Below, piece by piece: positions 43,501 to 52,315 of a stretch of 64,000 nucleotides of DNA. The notes under the pieces were generated by a model. That model was not told the origin of the DNA. It ran no database searches and saw only the letters and a list, made by a program, of their open reading frames with translations. Source of the DNA: Taudactylus pleione (taxonomy: Eukaryota > Chordata > Amphibia > Anura > Myobatrachidae); NCBI GenBank assembly GCA_031769625.1, contig JAUIMM010000088.1, positions 10,545,501 to 10,609,500 of the forward strand. Reading direction: 5' to 3'. Within the stretch, counting starts at the first letter, position 1; every line of letters begins with the position of its first letter. A program made the position numbers and the translations under genes.

Positions 43501-43675
43501 CCATTTGGGATTGTATGTGCCCTCTACTATGACATTGGGCATCGGCCTTGGCAGACGACGTTGATGGCATGTTATCGTCTATGTCATGACTAGTGGCAGC
43601 AGCTTCAGCACTAGGAGGAAGTGGTTCTTGATCTTTCTCTATTTTATTTTTATCGGAGAAAGTTTGGTCCTCCAT
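40559..43675 (-). CDS. hAT-Ac transposase with BED zinc finger (element 1), intact
   Basis: The 1,038-residue cut-and-paste transposase binds transposon ends in the nucleus and catalyses excision and reinsertion. The long N-terminal region has basic clusters (KKIKRVKLAKAQRR at 117-130) and Ser/Thr-rich linkers. A BED finger lies at about 250-300, with C270, C273, H294 and H299. The RNase-H-like core shows D503 (TTDMW), D591 (VISDNATN) and the C610-x2-H613 motif. R-W-N-S lies at 674-677. The hAT dimerisation domain (about 921-985) contains YSERVFSAAGNLVSERRRRL with E953 as the likely third acidic residue. An acidic tail (about 1,009-1,035) ends the protein. Start chosen: first Met, just after the last repeat, in a good context (ATAAATGG). 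No frame breaks. Poly-Ala at 377-386 varies by one residue between copies. Confidence 0.96.
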   Translation of the reverse strand: MEDQTFSDKNKIEKDQEPLPPSAEAAATSHDIDDNMPSTSSAKADAQCHSRGHIQSQMAKFRKMTLKKTFKSAEEKRKLANMPFTTRSGKERLRSIPSMFMTSGSASHDDGSTPPTKKIKRVKLAKAQRRTVLSKKISQIPKESPSVVVVAMPDLPSTGREEVALSTICTPPASAERSTHSPLADMQIEDVTVEVQQDEDTGVAGAEEEVGEEDSDGDVVCLNQAPGETVVVRGMKKPITVMPGQKTKHSTSLVWQYFYPNPDNNCLAICTICKGEISRGRDVNHLGTSSLIRHLQRVHKKLLSSSETLAQTVSSPGTPKSRCPVVSKRLQTTPSTPSSSISSLVRIGSSPAGHITGMTDSPIRDSSGGSCIATPTAAAAAVAAAAGSRSSSQRGSRNTTTFTKQLTLQQSLARRMKYDSSHPEAKRITEALTAMLVLDVRPVSTISAVGFRQLMEVVCPRFQIPSRFHFTRQAIPRLYRNVRKSVLSVLKNAIVHNVHLTTDMWTSGTGQTKDYMTVTAHWVDVSPYAATAAASPVAASQKRQLVTRQATLCITGFSKRHTADNLLEKLREIIAQWLTPLRLSWGFVISDNATNIVRALHLGKFQHVPCFAHTINLVVQNFLKSDRGVQETLWVARKISGHFRHSATACRRLERQQTLLNLPRHHLKQEVVTRWNSTLYMLQRMEEQQKAIQAYTSTYDIGKGGGMHLTQAQWRMISVLCKVLQPFELATREVSSDTASLSQVIPLIRLLQKQLEKVKEELRRSDSARHVGLVDEALHSLCQDSRVVNLLKSDHYILATVLDPRFKAYVVSLFPADTSLQRCKDLLVNTLSAEAERDTSTAPSSFSPATGAARKKLRYPKQPAGGDAGQAGPSLDIWSGLKDLATISDMSTVTAYDTVTIDRMVEDYIGDSIQVGMSDSPYLYWQEKEAIWRPLYKLALFYLSCPPSSVYSERVFSAAGNLVSERRRRLLPQNVEKMMFIKMNYQLFQGDQPPEGTEGPVVVDSSGDELILCEDEDVHTEEGEESVDEEDEDDILPP

Positions 43676-43719
43676 TTATGTTATATCGATTTGATATATA
43701 CGTGCGGCTAAACACAGAA

Positions 43720-45325
43720 AATAAATTTTTTTTTGGTTCGGACTGGAGTGTACTTTGTGGGTTACAGCACCCTTTAACGGTCAAGCCAGCCGGCCCTTTA
43801 CTTATGACACAGGCGCACTCTTGGCACTACTTTGTTGATGCACGTGCGGCTACTGCGCACACAATTCACAAACACAGAAAATAATTTTTTTTTGGTTTGG
43901 ACTGGAGTGTACTTTGGGGGTTACAGCACCCTTTAACGGTCAAGCCAGCCGGCCCTTTACTTATGACACAGGCGCACGCTTGGCACTACTTTGTTGATGC
44001 ACGTGCGGCTACTGCGCACACAATTCACAAACACAGAAAATAATTTTTTTTTGGTTTGGACTGGAGTGTACTTTCGGGGGTTACAGCACCCTTTAACGGT
44101 CAAGCCAGCCGGCCCTTTACTTATGACACAGGCGCATGCTTGGCACTACTTTGTTGATGCACGTGCGGCTACTGCGCACACAATTCACAAACACAGAAAA
44201 TAATTTTTTTTTAGGTTTGGACTGGAGTGTACTTTCGGGGGTTACAGCACCCTTAACGGTCAAGCCAGCCGGCCCTTTACTTATGACACAGGCGAACGCT
44301 TGACACTACTTTGTTGATGCACGTGCGGCTACTGCGCACACAATTCACAAACACAGAAAATAATTTTTTTTTGGTTTGGACTGGAGTGTACTTTCAGGGG
44401 TTACAGCACCCTTTAACGGTCAAGCCAGCCGGCCCTTTACTTATGACACAGGCGCACGCTTGGCACTACTTTGTTGATGCACGTGCGGCTACTTCGCACA
44501 CAATTCACAAACACAGAAAATAATTTTTTTTTGGTTTGGACTGGAGTGTACTTTCGGGGGTTACAGCACCCTTTAACGGTCAAGCCAGCCGGCCCTTTAC
44601 TTATGACACAGGGGCACTCTTGGCACTACTTTGTTGATGCACGTGCGGCTACTGCGCACACAATTCACAAACACAGAAAATAATTTTTTTTTAGGTTTGG
44701 ACTGGAGTGTACTTTCGGGGGTTACAGCACCCTTAACGGTCAAGCCAGCCGGCCCTTTACTTATGACACAGGCGCACGCTTGGCACTACTTTGTTGATGC
44801 ACGTGCGGCTACTGCGCACACAATTCACAAACACAGAAAATAATTTTTTTTTGGTTTGGACTGGAGTGTACTTTCGGGGGTTACAGCACCCTTTAACGGT
44901 CAAGCCAGCCGGCCCTTTACTTATGACACAGGCGCACGCTTGGCACTACTTTGTTGATGCACGTGCGGCTACTGCGCACACAATTCACAAACACAGAAAA
45001 TAATTTTTTTTTAGGTTTGGACTGGAGTGTACTTTCGGGGGTTACAGCACCCTTAACGGTCAAGCCAGCCGGCCCTTTACTTATGACACAGGCGCACGCT
45101 TGGCACTACTTTGTTGATGCACGTGCGGCTACTGCGCACACAATTCACAAACACAGAAAATAATTTTTTTTTTGGTTTGGACTGGAGTGTACTTTCGGGG
45201 GTTACAGCACCCTTAACGGTCAAGCCAGCCGGCCCTTTACTTATGACACAGGCGCACGCTTGGCACTACTTTGTTGATGCACGTGCGGCTACTGCGCACA
45301 CAATTCACAAACACAGAAAATATAT
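43720..45325 (-). repeat. Ten-unit 160-bp tandem array in hAT element 1
   Basis: Units of exactly 160 bp contain GATGCACGTGCGGCTACTG (with the E-box CACGTG), CACAATTCACAAACACAG, a T-run, GGACTGGAGTGTACTTT, and CAAGCCAGCCGGCCC. It lies between the promoter and the transposase start. A 70-codon open frame recurs once per unit, but 160 is not divisible by three and no start or frame is shared across units, so it is not treated as coding. The unit nearest the gene is degenerate. Confidence 0.95.
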
Positions 45326-45639
45326 TATTTTTTTAGCACTTGGGGGGAGCACCCCTGATGGACAGAGCACCCCCTGGACAACACTACAGCACCCCTTTAG
45401 GACTGGGACACTGCACAGGACTTTGGAACTGACTGCACAACACAGTCCAGCCAGCCCCTATGGACTTTGAAGTAGTGGACACAGCCCCTATTAACAACAG
45501 CAGCACAGCACAACACAGCCAGCCCCTATGGACTTTGAAGTAGTGGACAACAGCAGCACTACACTACACTACACTACACAGCACTAACTCCCACCCTCCC
45601 TCTTCACTGTCCACAGCCGAGTGAGAAAATGGCGCCGAC

Positions 45640-45660
45640 GCGGGTACCTTATATAGGATC
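45640..45660 (-). promoter_or_regulatory. TATA-box promoter of hAT element 1
   Basis: On the minus strand TATATAAG (45,648-45,655) lies about 160 bp inside the terminus. It is followed by GGCGCCATTTTCTCACTCGG, where a start site is likely about 25-35 bp downstream. The same arrangement exists in element 2. The transposase start codon is about 2 kb downstream, so the leader would include the repeat array unless an intron removes it. Confidence 0.6.
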
Positions 45661-45823
45661 CAAAACCCGCGAGACTCGGAAGGCGGGATGATGACGTTTT
45701 GCCTCGATGTCAGATCCGAGTCAGGCGGGAAAAGTCGAGCCTGACTCGGATCGGACTCGGATCGGGGGGGCTCGGGGGGGTTCGGATTTCAGAAATCCGA
45801 ACCCGCTCACCCCTAGTTAGGAC

Positions 45824-47935
45824 ATATCTCATTCACAGCAGAGTGTAACAAAGATAAAATGATTTACATTGGTTCATACATCATTTGGACAATAGCCACT
45901 GCTTCTCGCTTCCATTACTGCCGTCCTCCATCAAATTTACCTTTGCCAAATTGCCAGACATTGCTCTAGTTACAACAGACATGAAATCAGGGATTCACAT
46001 TGGCCGCCCCAGCTCCACACCCGTGCAGTAGCCTATCACAAAATAGTCTCACAGGACAGCTTGCTTTCAAAAAGTAATTCAATGAAAATGTTTTTATTAT
46101 ATATATTTGTGACTGGATGACCTTGCTCCGCCAGGCTATCACAGATGTTTTGTTCCACTGATCAGAATAGAGAGTGGTTGCTTATCCCTGAGTGACCTGA
46201 GTGGTCTTACTTCACCACTCCTCTCTCACTGCCATAAACCGCCTGTTACTGACTCCTCCCACTGCATAGTTGACAGGTAACATCACTGCCACCACCAAGC
46301 TCCTACTGCCGGCACCTGGAGCCGCTTATTCCACCCAGGCTCCTACACTGGCACCTCATACCACTTCTCCCTGGCTCCTACCACCATCACCTAGAACCTC
46401 CTACTTTTGGGTATATGTGTGGACACGCTGCTGCAACACTTTCAATGTAGTGTTGGCTATTCTCACTGGTCCCTTACTCTGGATCAGACTATATGGGTAG
46501 CTGGCAGACGGTTTCAGCTTGGAGACACTGGGCTCAATCCAGAACAGCTGGAGAACAGAATAGCATTTTGCACTATTGTGGAGGTCACAATATCTAATAG
46601 ACACATTCAAAAATATAGTTACTTTCTTTGTCATATACTATGCATTTTAAGGAACTACAAAAAGGAACTTGTCCATTCCCCAGTGGATAGTTGCTGTTTA
46701 AAGAGATGTAAAATAATTATGACTGTGTAATGATGCTCTTTTCTCACTTATAAAGGACCAGCTTGGCATGTGTGTATGGTTGGACGGATAAAGTTATATG
46801 GTGAGTGTTTACATGTAAACTTTGTATAGGAATATTTGTGTCAGGTCACCATTGTTTTATTGACCTGGGTAGGGAACCCTAGGGCTGGCTTCTGTATTAG
46901 GACATGCTTTCCTAATCTCCCAGAAGTTGTGGAAGACTCCTGATTTTCAATGACGAAAAGAGCCCTACCCCGCACCCTAAATAATCAGCTGCATCTCCTT
47001 ATCGGGTTTCTCGTGGAGAAGAGAATTAAGATGTTGCAATTATGTATTAGGAGTGTAAGTGAAGCTAGGCTCATTGATGAAGCTCTATTTCATGCAGGTT
47101 GGTAGTATTGTGGATGAGAGGTAGAACGTGGAGCAGGCCGGTGAGCCCCCTTACGGCCTGGATTACTGAAACAACTGAAACAATTTACTAGTGGAGAACT
47201 GATAGAAACATAAAGCAGATAGCACGGACTGGATCAGACTAATAAATGCAGTAGGCAAAGGAACGACAGGAGGCAGGTTGGTGAGTCACAGCAAGTATAG
47301 CACACACAGAGGACAAACCCCACAATGGTGCTAGTGTGACTCTAAATGCTCACAACTCTCTACAATCAGTTGATAAGTGTGATCCCGCATGAGATTCTGT
47401 GAAAACTTCATACAGTTGCAGCTACTAACGGATAAAGAGCTGTTCCTTATCTAGCATAAACTCAACAGAAAAAATCAAAAAGAAAGAGCGCTAACCATAT
47501 GCATTAACACAGCTTAATAATATAAAAAAATACCAAAAAATTTATAAAAATAAAAATGTGAATAAAATAGTCAGCTTATCACATTTTACACTTCAGACAT
47601 AAAATGATTACAAAATCAATTCACACAATCTAAAACAATGAAAAGAATTATATAATCCTACTCATGTGTGCTATGTCTACACATATAATTGACAGTGAGC
47701 CACTGGTATTGGTTCTCTCATCCAAAGAGATAATAATTATAAACAGAACATATTTGGACTCTGCTGTGTTTTTATAAATCTTAAATTGATTACACAGCCT
47801 CAAACATCTGGTGTCGTAAAGAATCCCTTTTAAAAAAGGTTGATTTTATACACACAATAATATTCTATAAATGGCAATTGAGAGCTCTTAGCCACCAGAT
47901 GTATATATTCATGTAGTTTTTCCTCTCTACCATAC
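45824..47935. other. Unassigned spacer between the hAT elements
   Basis: At about 46,290-46,400 there are CTGGCACCT / GGCTCCTAC tandem-like words. A very AT-rich stretch lies at 47,460-47,650. No gene or complete element is recognised. Confidence 0.4.
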
Positions 47936-48252
47936 AGCGGTACACACGTAAAGATTTTCTGTCCAACCATCCAACTAGTTGATTGGTTGGAATGAAAATC
48001 TGGTAACGTATGGGAGTAACTGATGATCAGCAATTTGCTCCTAAATGCCAGAAAAGAGATGAAAATGGTCGTCAGACAAGTTTGTTAAATGTTTAATCTA
48101 AACAATTTGTTCAAACAACAGTTTTTGTCCATTTTCCGGCGTTTGGGAGCAAATTGCTGATTGATATTTGCTTTCATACCATACCAGATTTTCATTCCAA
48201 CCAATCAACTAGTTGGATGGTTGGACAGAGAATCTTTACGTGTGTACCCAGC
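47936..48252. mobile_element. Palindromic TTAA-type MITE, copy 2
   Basis: The interior matches 23,158-23,475 (AACTAGTTGATTGGTTGGAA, CAGCAATTTGCTCCTAAATG and their inverted partners). The outer ends are different: GTACACACGTAAAGA and its complement. The flanks TACA and TTAG are too diverged to prove a TTAA duplication. The element is nearly a full-length hairpin. Confidence 0.7.
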
Positions 48253-48281
48253 TTAGCTAGCAGCAAGATGAAAGACTTTTA

Positions 48282-48633
48282 GGGGCATATCCAATTAGCC
48301 TCGGGATTTCACCCGCGGCTAATTGTCATGTAAAAGTCCCGCGACGCGGGGATTAGCTATTCAATTAAATAGCTATTTCCCCGCATCATTAGAACAGGAC
48401 TCCTGTGCGAGAACTGCGGAATCAGTGTGTTTTACCCTCTCGCGCGAGGCCAAATAGGGCGGCCTCATGCAGATTTTACCTCGCACCTACATGAGGTGCG
48501 ACGTAAAGTCCGACAGCGGGGACTCACTTGCGGGGTCTCGGGGACACCCGCGCGTGGAATCCCCGCTAATTGAATTCACACCAGCGCGACAATTAGCTGC
48601 GGGGTAAACCACGCGGCTAATTGGATATGTCCC
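48282..48633. mobile_element. Hairpin MITE with GGGGCATATCCAATTAGCC ends
   Basis: The ends GGGGCATATCCAATTAGCC and GGCTAATTGGATATGTCCC are inverted repeats. Inner inverted words include CGCGGCTAATTG, GCGGGGATTAGC and CCCCGCTAATTG, and TGAGGTGCGA. No duplication is seen. It belongs with the GGG..CCC hairpin MITEs here. Confidence 0.72.
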
Positions 48634-48672
48634 GGAGTAGTGGATATATCTTGAGAAGGATTTTAATGTTAA

Positions 48673-49260
48673 TCCTGCTGTTCTGTTCGGGTCTAATTGA
48701 CCCAAAACGAAATTTGTTTCGGTGTCAGTTGGTATTTCTTGTAATTATGATTTCCATGTTTTATGACTTTTATTTTTTTTGCCAAATAGTTGTTAGAATA
48801 AAAAAAAAAATTTGTTTTTATTTATTTTAAGTTATGAGTAGTTAGTACTAATGTACTGTTCGGGTCAATATGACCCGATTTGAATATTATACTAGTGAGT
48901 GACCGTAAATGTTTCGAAAAACACATTATTTCAACAAGCAAAATTCTGAAAATGATGAATACAGTGTCAGTTCATTGGTTTACATTTGGATTATGTCATC
49001 TTTTCACCTTTTTGTATCAAGTGCAATAACCCTGCTGTACTGTTCGGATCTATTTGACCCGAAGCAAAATCTGTTTTGGTGTTAGTTCGCTCTTAATTTT
49101 TTATTTTATTTTGTTTTGTTCATCTGAATGTTTATTTACTCTAATAAAAGTTTGGAGAATATCCATTGTTTGAATATTAGTGAAAAGAGTAATTTTATGA
49201 TATGGGTCAAATTGACCCGAACAGTACATGAGTATAGTAGACCCGAGCAGAACAGCAGGG
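48673..49260. mobile_element. TTAA-type MITE (piggyBac/Kolobok-like) with GGGTC..GACCC palindromes
   Basis: It is flanked by TTAA (48,669-48,672 and 49,261-49,264). The left terminus is TCCTGCTGTTCTGTTCGGG and the right is the near complement ending in GAACAGCAGGG. Four internal palindromes have the form GG(G/A)TC-N5-GACCC at about 48,688, 48,862, 49,047 and 49,204. TTAA target sites are used by piggyBac and Kolobok elements. Non-coding. Confidence 0.85.
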
Positions 49261-49264
49261 TTAA

Positions 49265-49776
49265 TCATTCAGAGCAGTCAGGTCTAACAATTGGCCTGTA
49301 ATTTACAAGTTAGTGGTATTTTATAGTAGTGTATACCCTCCGTACTCAACTCAATCCCACTGTGTGTGTGGAAGAGACTGTCACATACAGTTTAGGCTGA
49401 AAATTATCAATTACAGACTGTACTGTATATACGGCTGACTTCATTATGTATTCCTGGCTGTGTGGCATATTCAGTAAACTCAGGTTGTGCAGTGCTTCCA
49501 GCAAGACTCTATCATCAATGCCAGACAAAGCCAAATGCAGCTGTCACTGTCAAAACCTCAATCATATTGTACAAACTATTCCAGGATGTGCGCAAGATCC
49601 AACTATATCTCCCACCAGCTTTAGCTGTGTGCTATACTTAAATTAAAACCCTCTGGGGTCCCGCACGTGGTAGCGGTAAGCAGGTAACCTGTATAATGTC
49701 AGTTGTATATAGAGCACTATACATAATTGATTTTGAATCTTGCTGTATGTAGTGTAGATGCTGGAACTTGTTGCAT
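49265..49776. other. Unassigned spacer
   Basis: No gene or repeat is recognised. Confidence 0.4.
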
Positions 49777-49779
49777 ATA

Positions 49780-50207
49780 GGTCCTCATTCAGACCCGCTC
49801 GCTACAAACACATCAAACATCAATGATGTTGATCGACAGCTCGCCCCGTTTTGTAGGCGGGGTGGGGGGGTGGCTGGACAAACGGAGGTGTTCCTGAAGG
49901 AATGCCTGTCACTTGTAGGCGGCCTTACTGACATCACTAGTGATGTCAGTAGGGAGCTTCCTGCTCTGTTAGAGCAGGAAGCTACCTGGGGCTTGCAGTA
50001 GATGAGACCATAACGCAAGGGTCTCGTCGCAAGCCCCGATGGTCGCGATGGTCTCGACCATTGCGACCATCACCTGGTCACTCGCTAAAGCTGTGGGTGG
50101 TCACCCACAGCTCAGTGAGCGGCCAGGAGGCCGGCTTTTAAGACAAAAGCGGCCGCCGTCATTCAGAGTGAGCGCTCGCTTTTTGCGAGCGGCTCTGATT
50201 GAGGGCC
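49780..50207. mobile_element. Hairpin-chain MITE family A, copy A5 (ATA duplication)
   Basis: It is flanked by ATA (49,777-49,779 and 50,208-50,210). The ends GGTCCTCATTCAGACCCG and GCTCTGATTGAGGGCC are more diverged than in other copies. Hairpins: CATCAATGATGTTGATC, CACTGACATCACTAGTGATG-like (ACTGACATCACTAGTGATGT), GCTTCCTGCTC with GAGCAGGAAGC, GGGGCTTGC..GCAAGCCCC, GATGGTCGCGATGGTC with GACCATTGCGACCATC, and GCTGTGGGTGGTCACCCACA. Its stems differ in sequence from A1-A4 but are still complementary. Confidence 0.85.
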
Positions 50208-50210
50208 ATA

Positions 50211-50909
50211 GTGTACAGCTTGGAATGGATGCTGGAACTTACTGTGAATAGTGCTCAGCCTGGAACACTGACAATGTCAGCACAACCAGTAACAGACTGG
50301 AGCAGATGCAGGCACACTGAGCCAGATCTCATAGAAAGAAATTGTTGTGGCAATGGGTGCACTGCAAGAGCTTGTTTAAAATAGGGACCAACTGCCCCTG
50401 ATAGACTGAGTGAACCAGGTGAGCAGATAGTGTATCCTGGTTGGCAGTTAGACAGTCAGGTGATAGTGGCCAAGATGGCAGTGCCATTGCTTCGCCGGTG
50501 TGGGAGATGACTCTGGATGGTCACCAATCACCCTGCTGGTTTGCAGGTATAGTACACAGAGATATCTCCAGCAGCCAGCAGAAGCACAGGGTCAGGTAAC
50601 GGGTTCTGGAACCCCCGATGTAGGACAATTTGGTGTAGATGTTTATCCTAAGAAGTGAGACAAACTGGATATTTCAGGTTAGTAAAGGGACCCGGCATAT
50701 GCCGAGCCCACCTCAGTCAGCCAATCCCCTCTGTGCAACCCCACCTGCTCTTTCTGCTGCTCGCCCCCATGCTCCGATCCGTCCTGACCTCCCCTGCACC
50801 TGCACCTCTTCATCCCGCCTACCACCCTCACAATCTGCTCCATCCTGCCCCCACTCAGTCCTCTCATCCCCCACTCTCATACTTACCCCATTACTGGTGG
50901 CTGACAGAG
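50211..50909. other. Unassigned spacer
   Basis: No gene is recognised. GATGCTGGAACTT words occur on both sides of A5, a short local duplication in the host sequence. Confidence 0.4.
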
Positions 50910-51445
50910 GGCCTGATTCAGTACGGATTGCAACTGCGATAACAATAGCGATTACGTACGCAGTCTCACTGCGAAGATATGCTAATCCACTGAGATCGCT
51001 ATGCCGTTGCAGCACACCATAAGGATGCCCACTTTACCTTACACACATCCGTAATACTTAGCAAGACTGAACATCGTGTACCATCACAGCCTCACACACA
51101 CTTGCACAAGCTCTGACCTTACTCAGGAATAGCTAACATCATCGCACGCTATGAGTACACTAGCTGTATATGGCATCGCAATGGATAATTTATGCACGCC
51201 CTTGCAACGATGTTCAAACGCCCTTGCACGCCTGCAATTTGCCGACCCTCCCCCCTCCATCACCCCCCCAAAGAGTACTTCCTGTCAATCACTCTGCGAT
51301 GGGTCTGTGTAGTGACTGTGATCGCAGTCCCGATCGCAATGGAGTGTTTGCGCACGTGCAATGTGATGCATACGCATGTGCAGAACACAACAATCGGCCG
51401 ATTGTGTGTGTAATCGCAGTTGCGATCCTTGCTGAATCAGGCTCC
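50910..51445. mobile_element. MITE family C, copy 2 (GAG duplication)
   Basis: It is flanked by GAG (50,907-50,909 and 51,446-51,448). The left end is GGCCTGATTCAGTACGG and the right is CTTGCTGAATCAGGCTCC. It shares interior words with 508-1,038: ATATGCTAAT, GCACACCATAAGGATGCCCA-like text, GGATAATTTATGCA and CTTCCTGTCAATCACT. Confidence 0.8.
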
Positions 51446-51762
51446 GAGTCTTCCTCTTCTGCGGCGATAGGGCTGTCCCGTTCCCTAACAATAGGAGCAG
51501 TTGGAGGGGGACAGACCTTATAGAATTCATTTATAGCTTAATGAGTTTGCATTAGATGTTTGCATACAGTTGAAAATAAGTTACAATGGAGTTTGCTAGT
51601 GTAGTGGCATAGTATTGAGTTTTTGTAGTGAGTGTGTTTATAATATGTGTTTTATGTTGGTAGCATGGTTTATATGTGGGTGCATGTATTGTGTGGGGTA
51701 GTAGATAGCAGTGTAATATAATAAAAGTTGCTGCATAGAGTTGGGTCAGTATTAGATAAGTT
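51446..51762. other. Unassigned spacer
   Basis: AT-rich, with GTGTG/TAGTG words. No feature is recognised. Confidence 0.4.
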
Positions 51763-51959
51763 AGAGGTTCCCAAACTTCGCCATTACAGTCCACGTTTTA
51801 ACTAGGGGTGAGCGGGTTCGGATTTCTGAAATCCGAACCCCCCCGAGCCCCCCCGATCCGAGTCCGATCCGAGTCAGGCTCGACTTTTCCCGCCTGACTC
51901 GGATCTGAAATCGAGGCAAAACGTCATCTTCCCGCCTTCCGAGTCTCGCGGGTTTTGGA

Positions 51960-51975
51960 TCCTATATAAGGTACA
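51960..51975 (+). promoter_or_regulatory. TATA-box promoter of hAT element 2
   Basis: TATATAAG at 51,963-51,970 lies about 160 bp from the terminus and is followed by GGCGCCATTTTCTCACTCGG. It matches the position in element 1. Nearby GATCCGAGTC / GACTCGGATC words are likely transposase-binding subterminal motifs. Confidence 0.6.
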
Positions 51976-52315
51976 CACGTCGGCGCCATTTTCTCACTCG
52001 GCTGTGGACAGTGAAGAGGGAGGGTGGGAGTTAGGGCTGTGTAGTGTAGTGTAGTGTAGTGCTGCTGTTGTCCACTACTTCAAAGTCCATAGGGGCTGGC
52101 TGTGTTGTGCTGTGCTGCTGTTGTTAATAGGGGCTGTGTCCACTACTTCAAAGTCCATAGGGGCTGGCTGGACTGTGTTGTGCAGTCAGTTCTCCATAGG
52201 GGCTGTGTCCACTCCAAAGTCCTGTGCAGTGTCCCAGTCCTAAAGGAGTGCTGTAGTGTTGTCCAGGGGGTGCTCTGTCCATCAGGGGTGCTCCCCCCAA
52301 GTGCTAAAAAAATAA

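Larger units (their letters stand above)
39925..45815 (-). mobile_element. Autonomous hAT-Ac transposon, element 1 (8-bp TSD GTTAGGAC)
   Basis: Exact duplications GTTAGGAC flank it (39,917-39,924 and 45,816-45,823) and fit the Ac-family pattern nTnnnnAn. The ends are TAGGGGTGTGCACC and the complement of TAGGGGTGAGCGGG. It is 5,891 bp. In transcription order on the minus strand it has: terminus, GATCCGAGTC-type subterminal motifs, a TATA box, about ten 160-bp repeats, an intact transposase gene, an untranslated region, then CCAAAACAC-type subterminal motifs. It is nearly identical to element 2 in inverted orientation. Confidence 0.95.

Noticed and set aside
41482..43532. Plus-strand open frames of 80-150 codons opposite the hAT transposase (and their mirror at 54,429-56,476)
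   Set aside because: They are antisense shadows of the conserved transposase gene, present in both copies only because the genes are 99% identical.
43991..45163. A 70-residue open frame repeated every 160 bp
   Set aside because: The period is not a multiple of three, so each unit restarts in a new frame. It runs opposite to the transposase gene in both elements and indels change its middle part freely.
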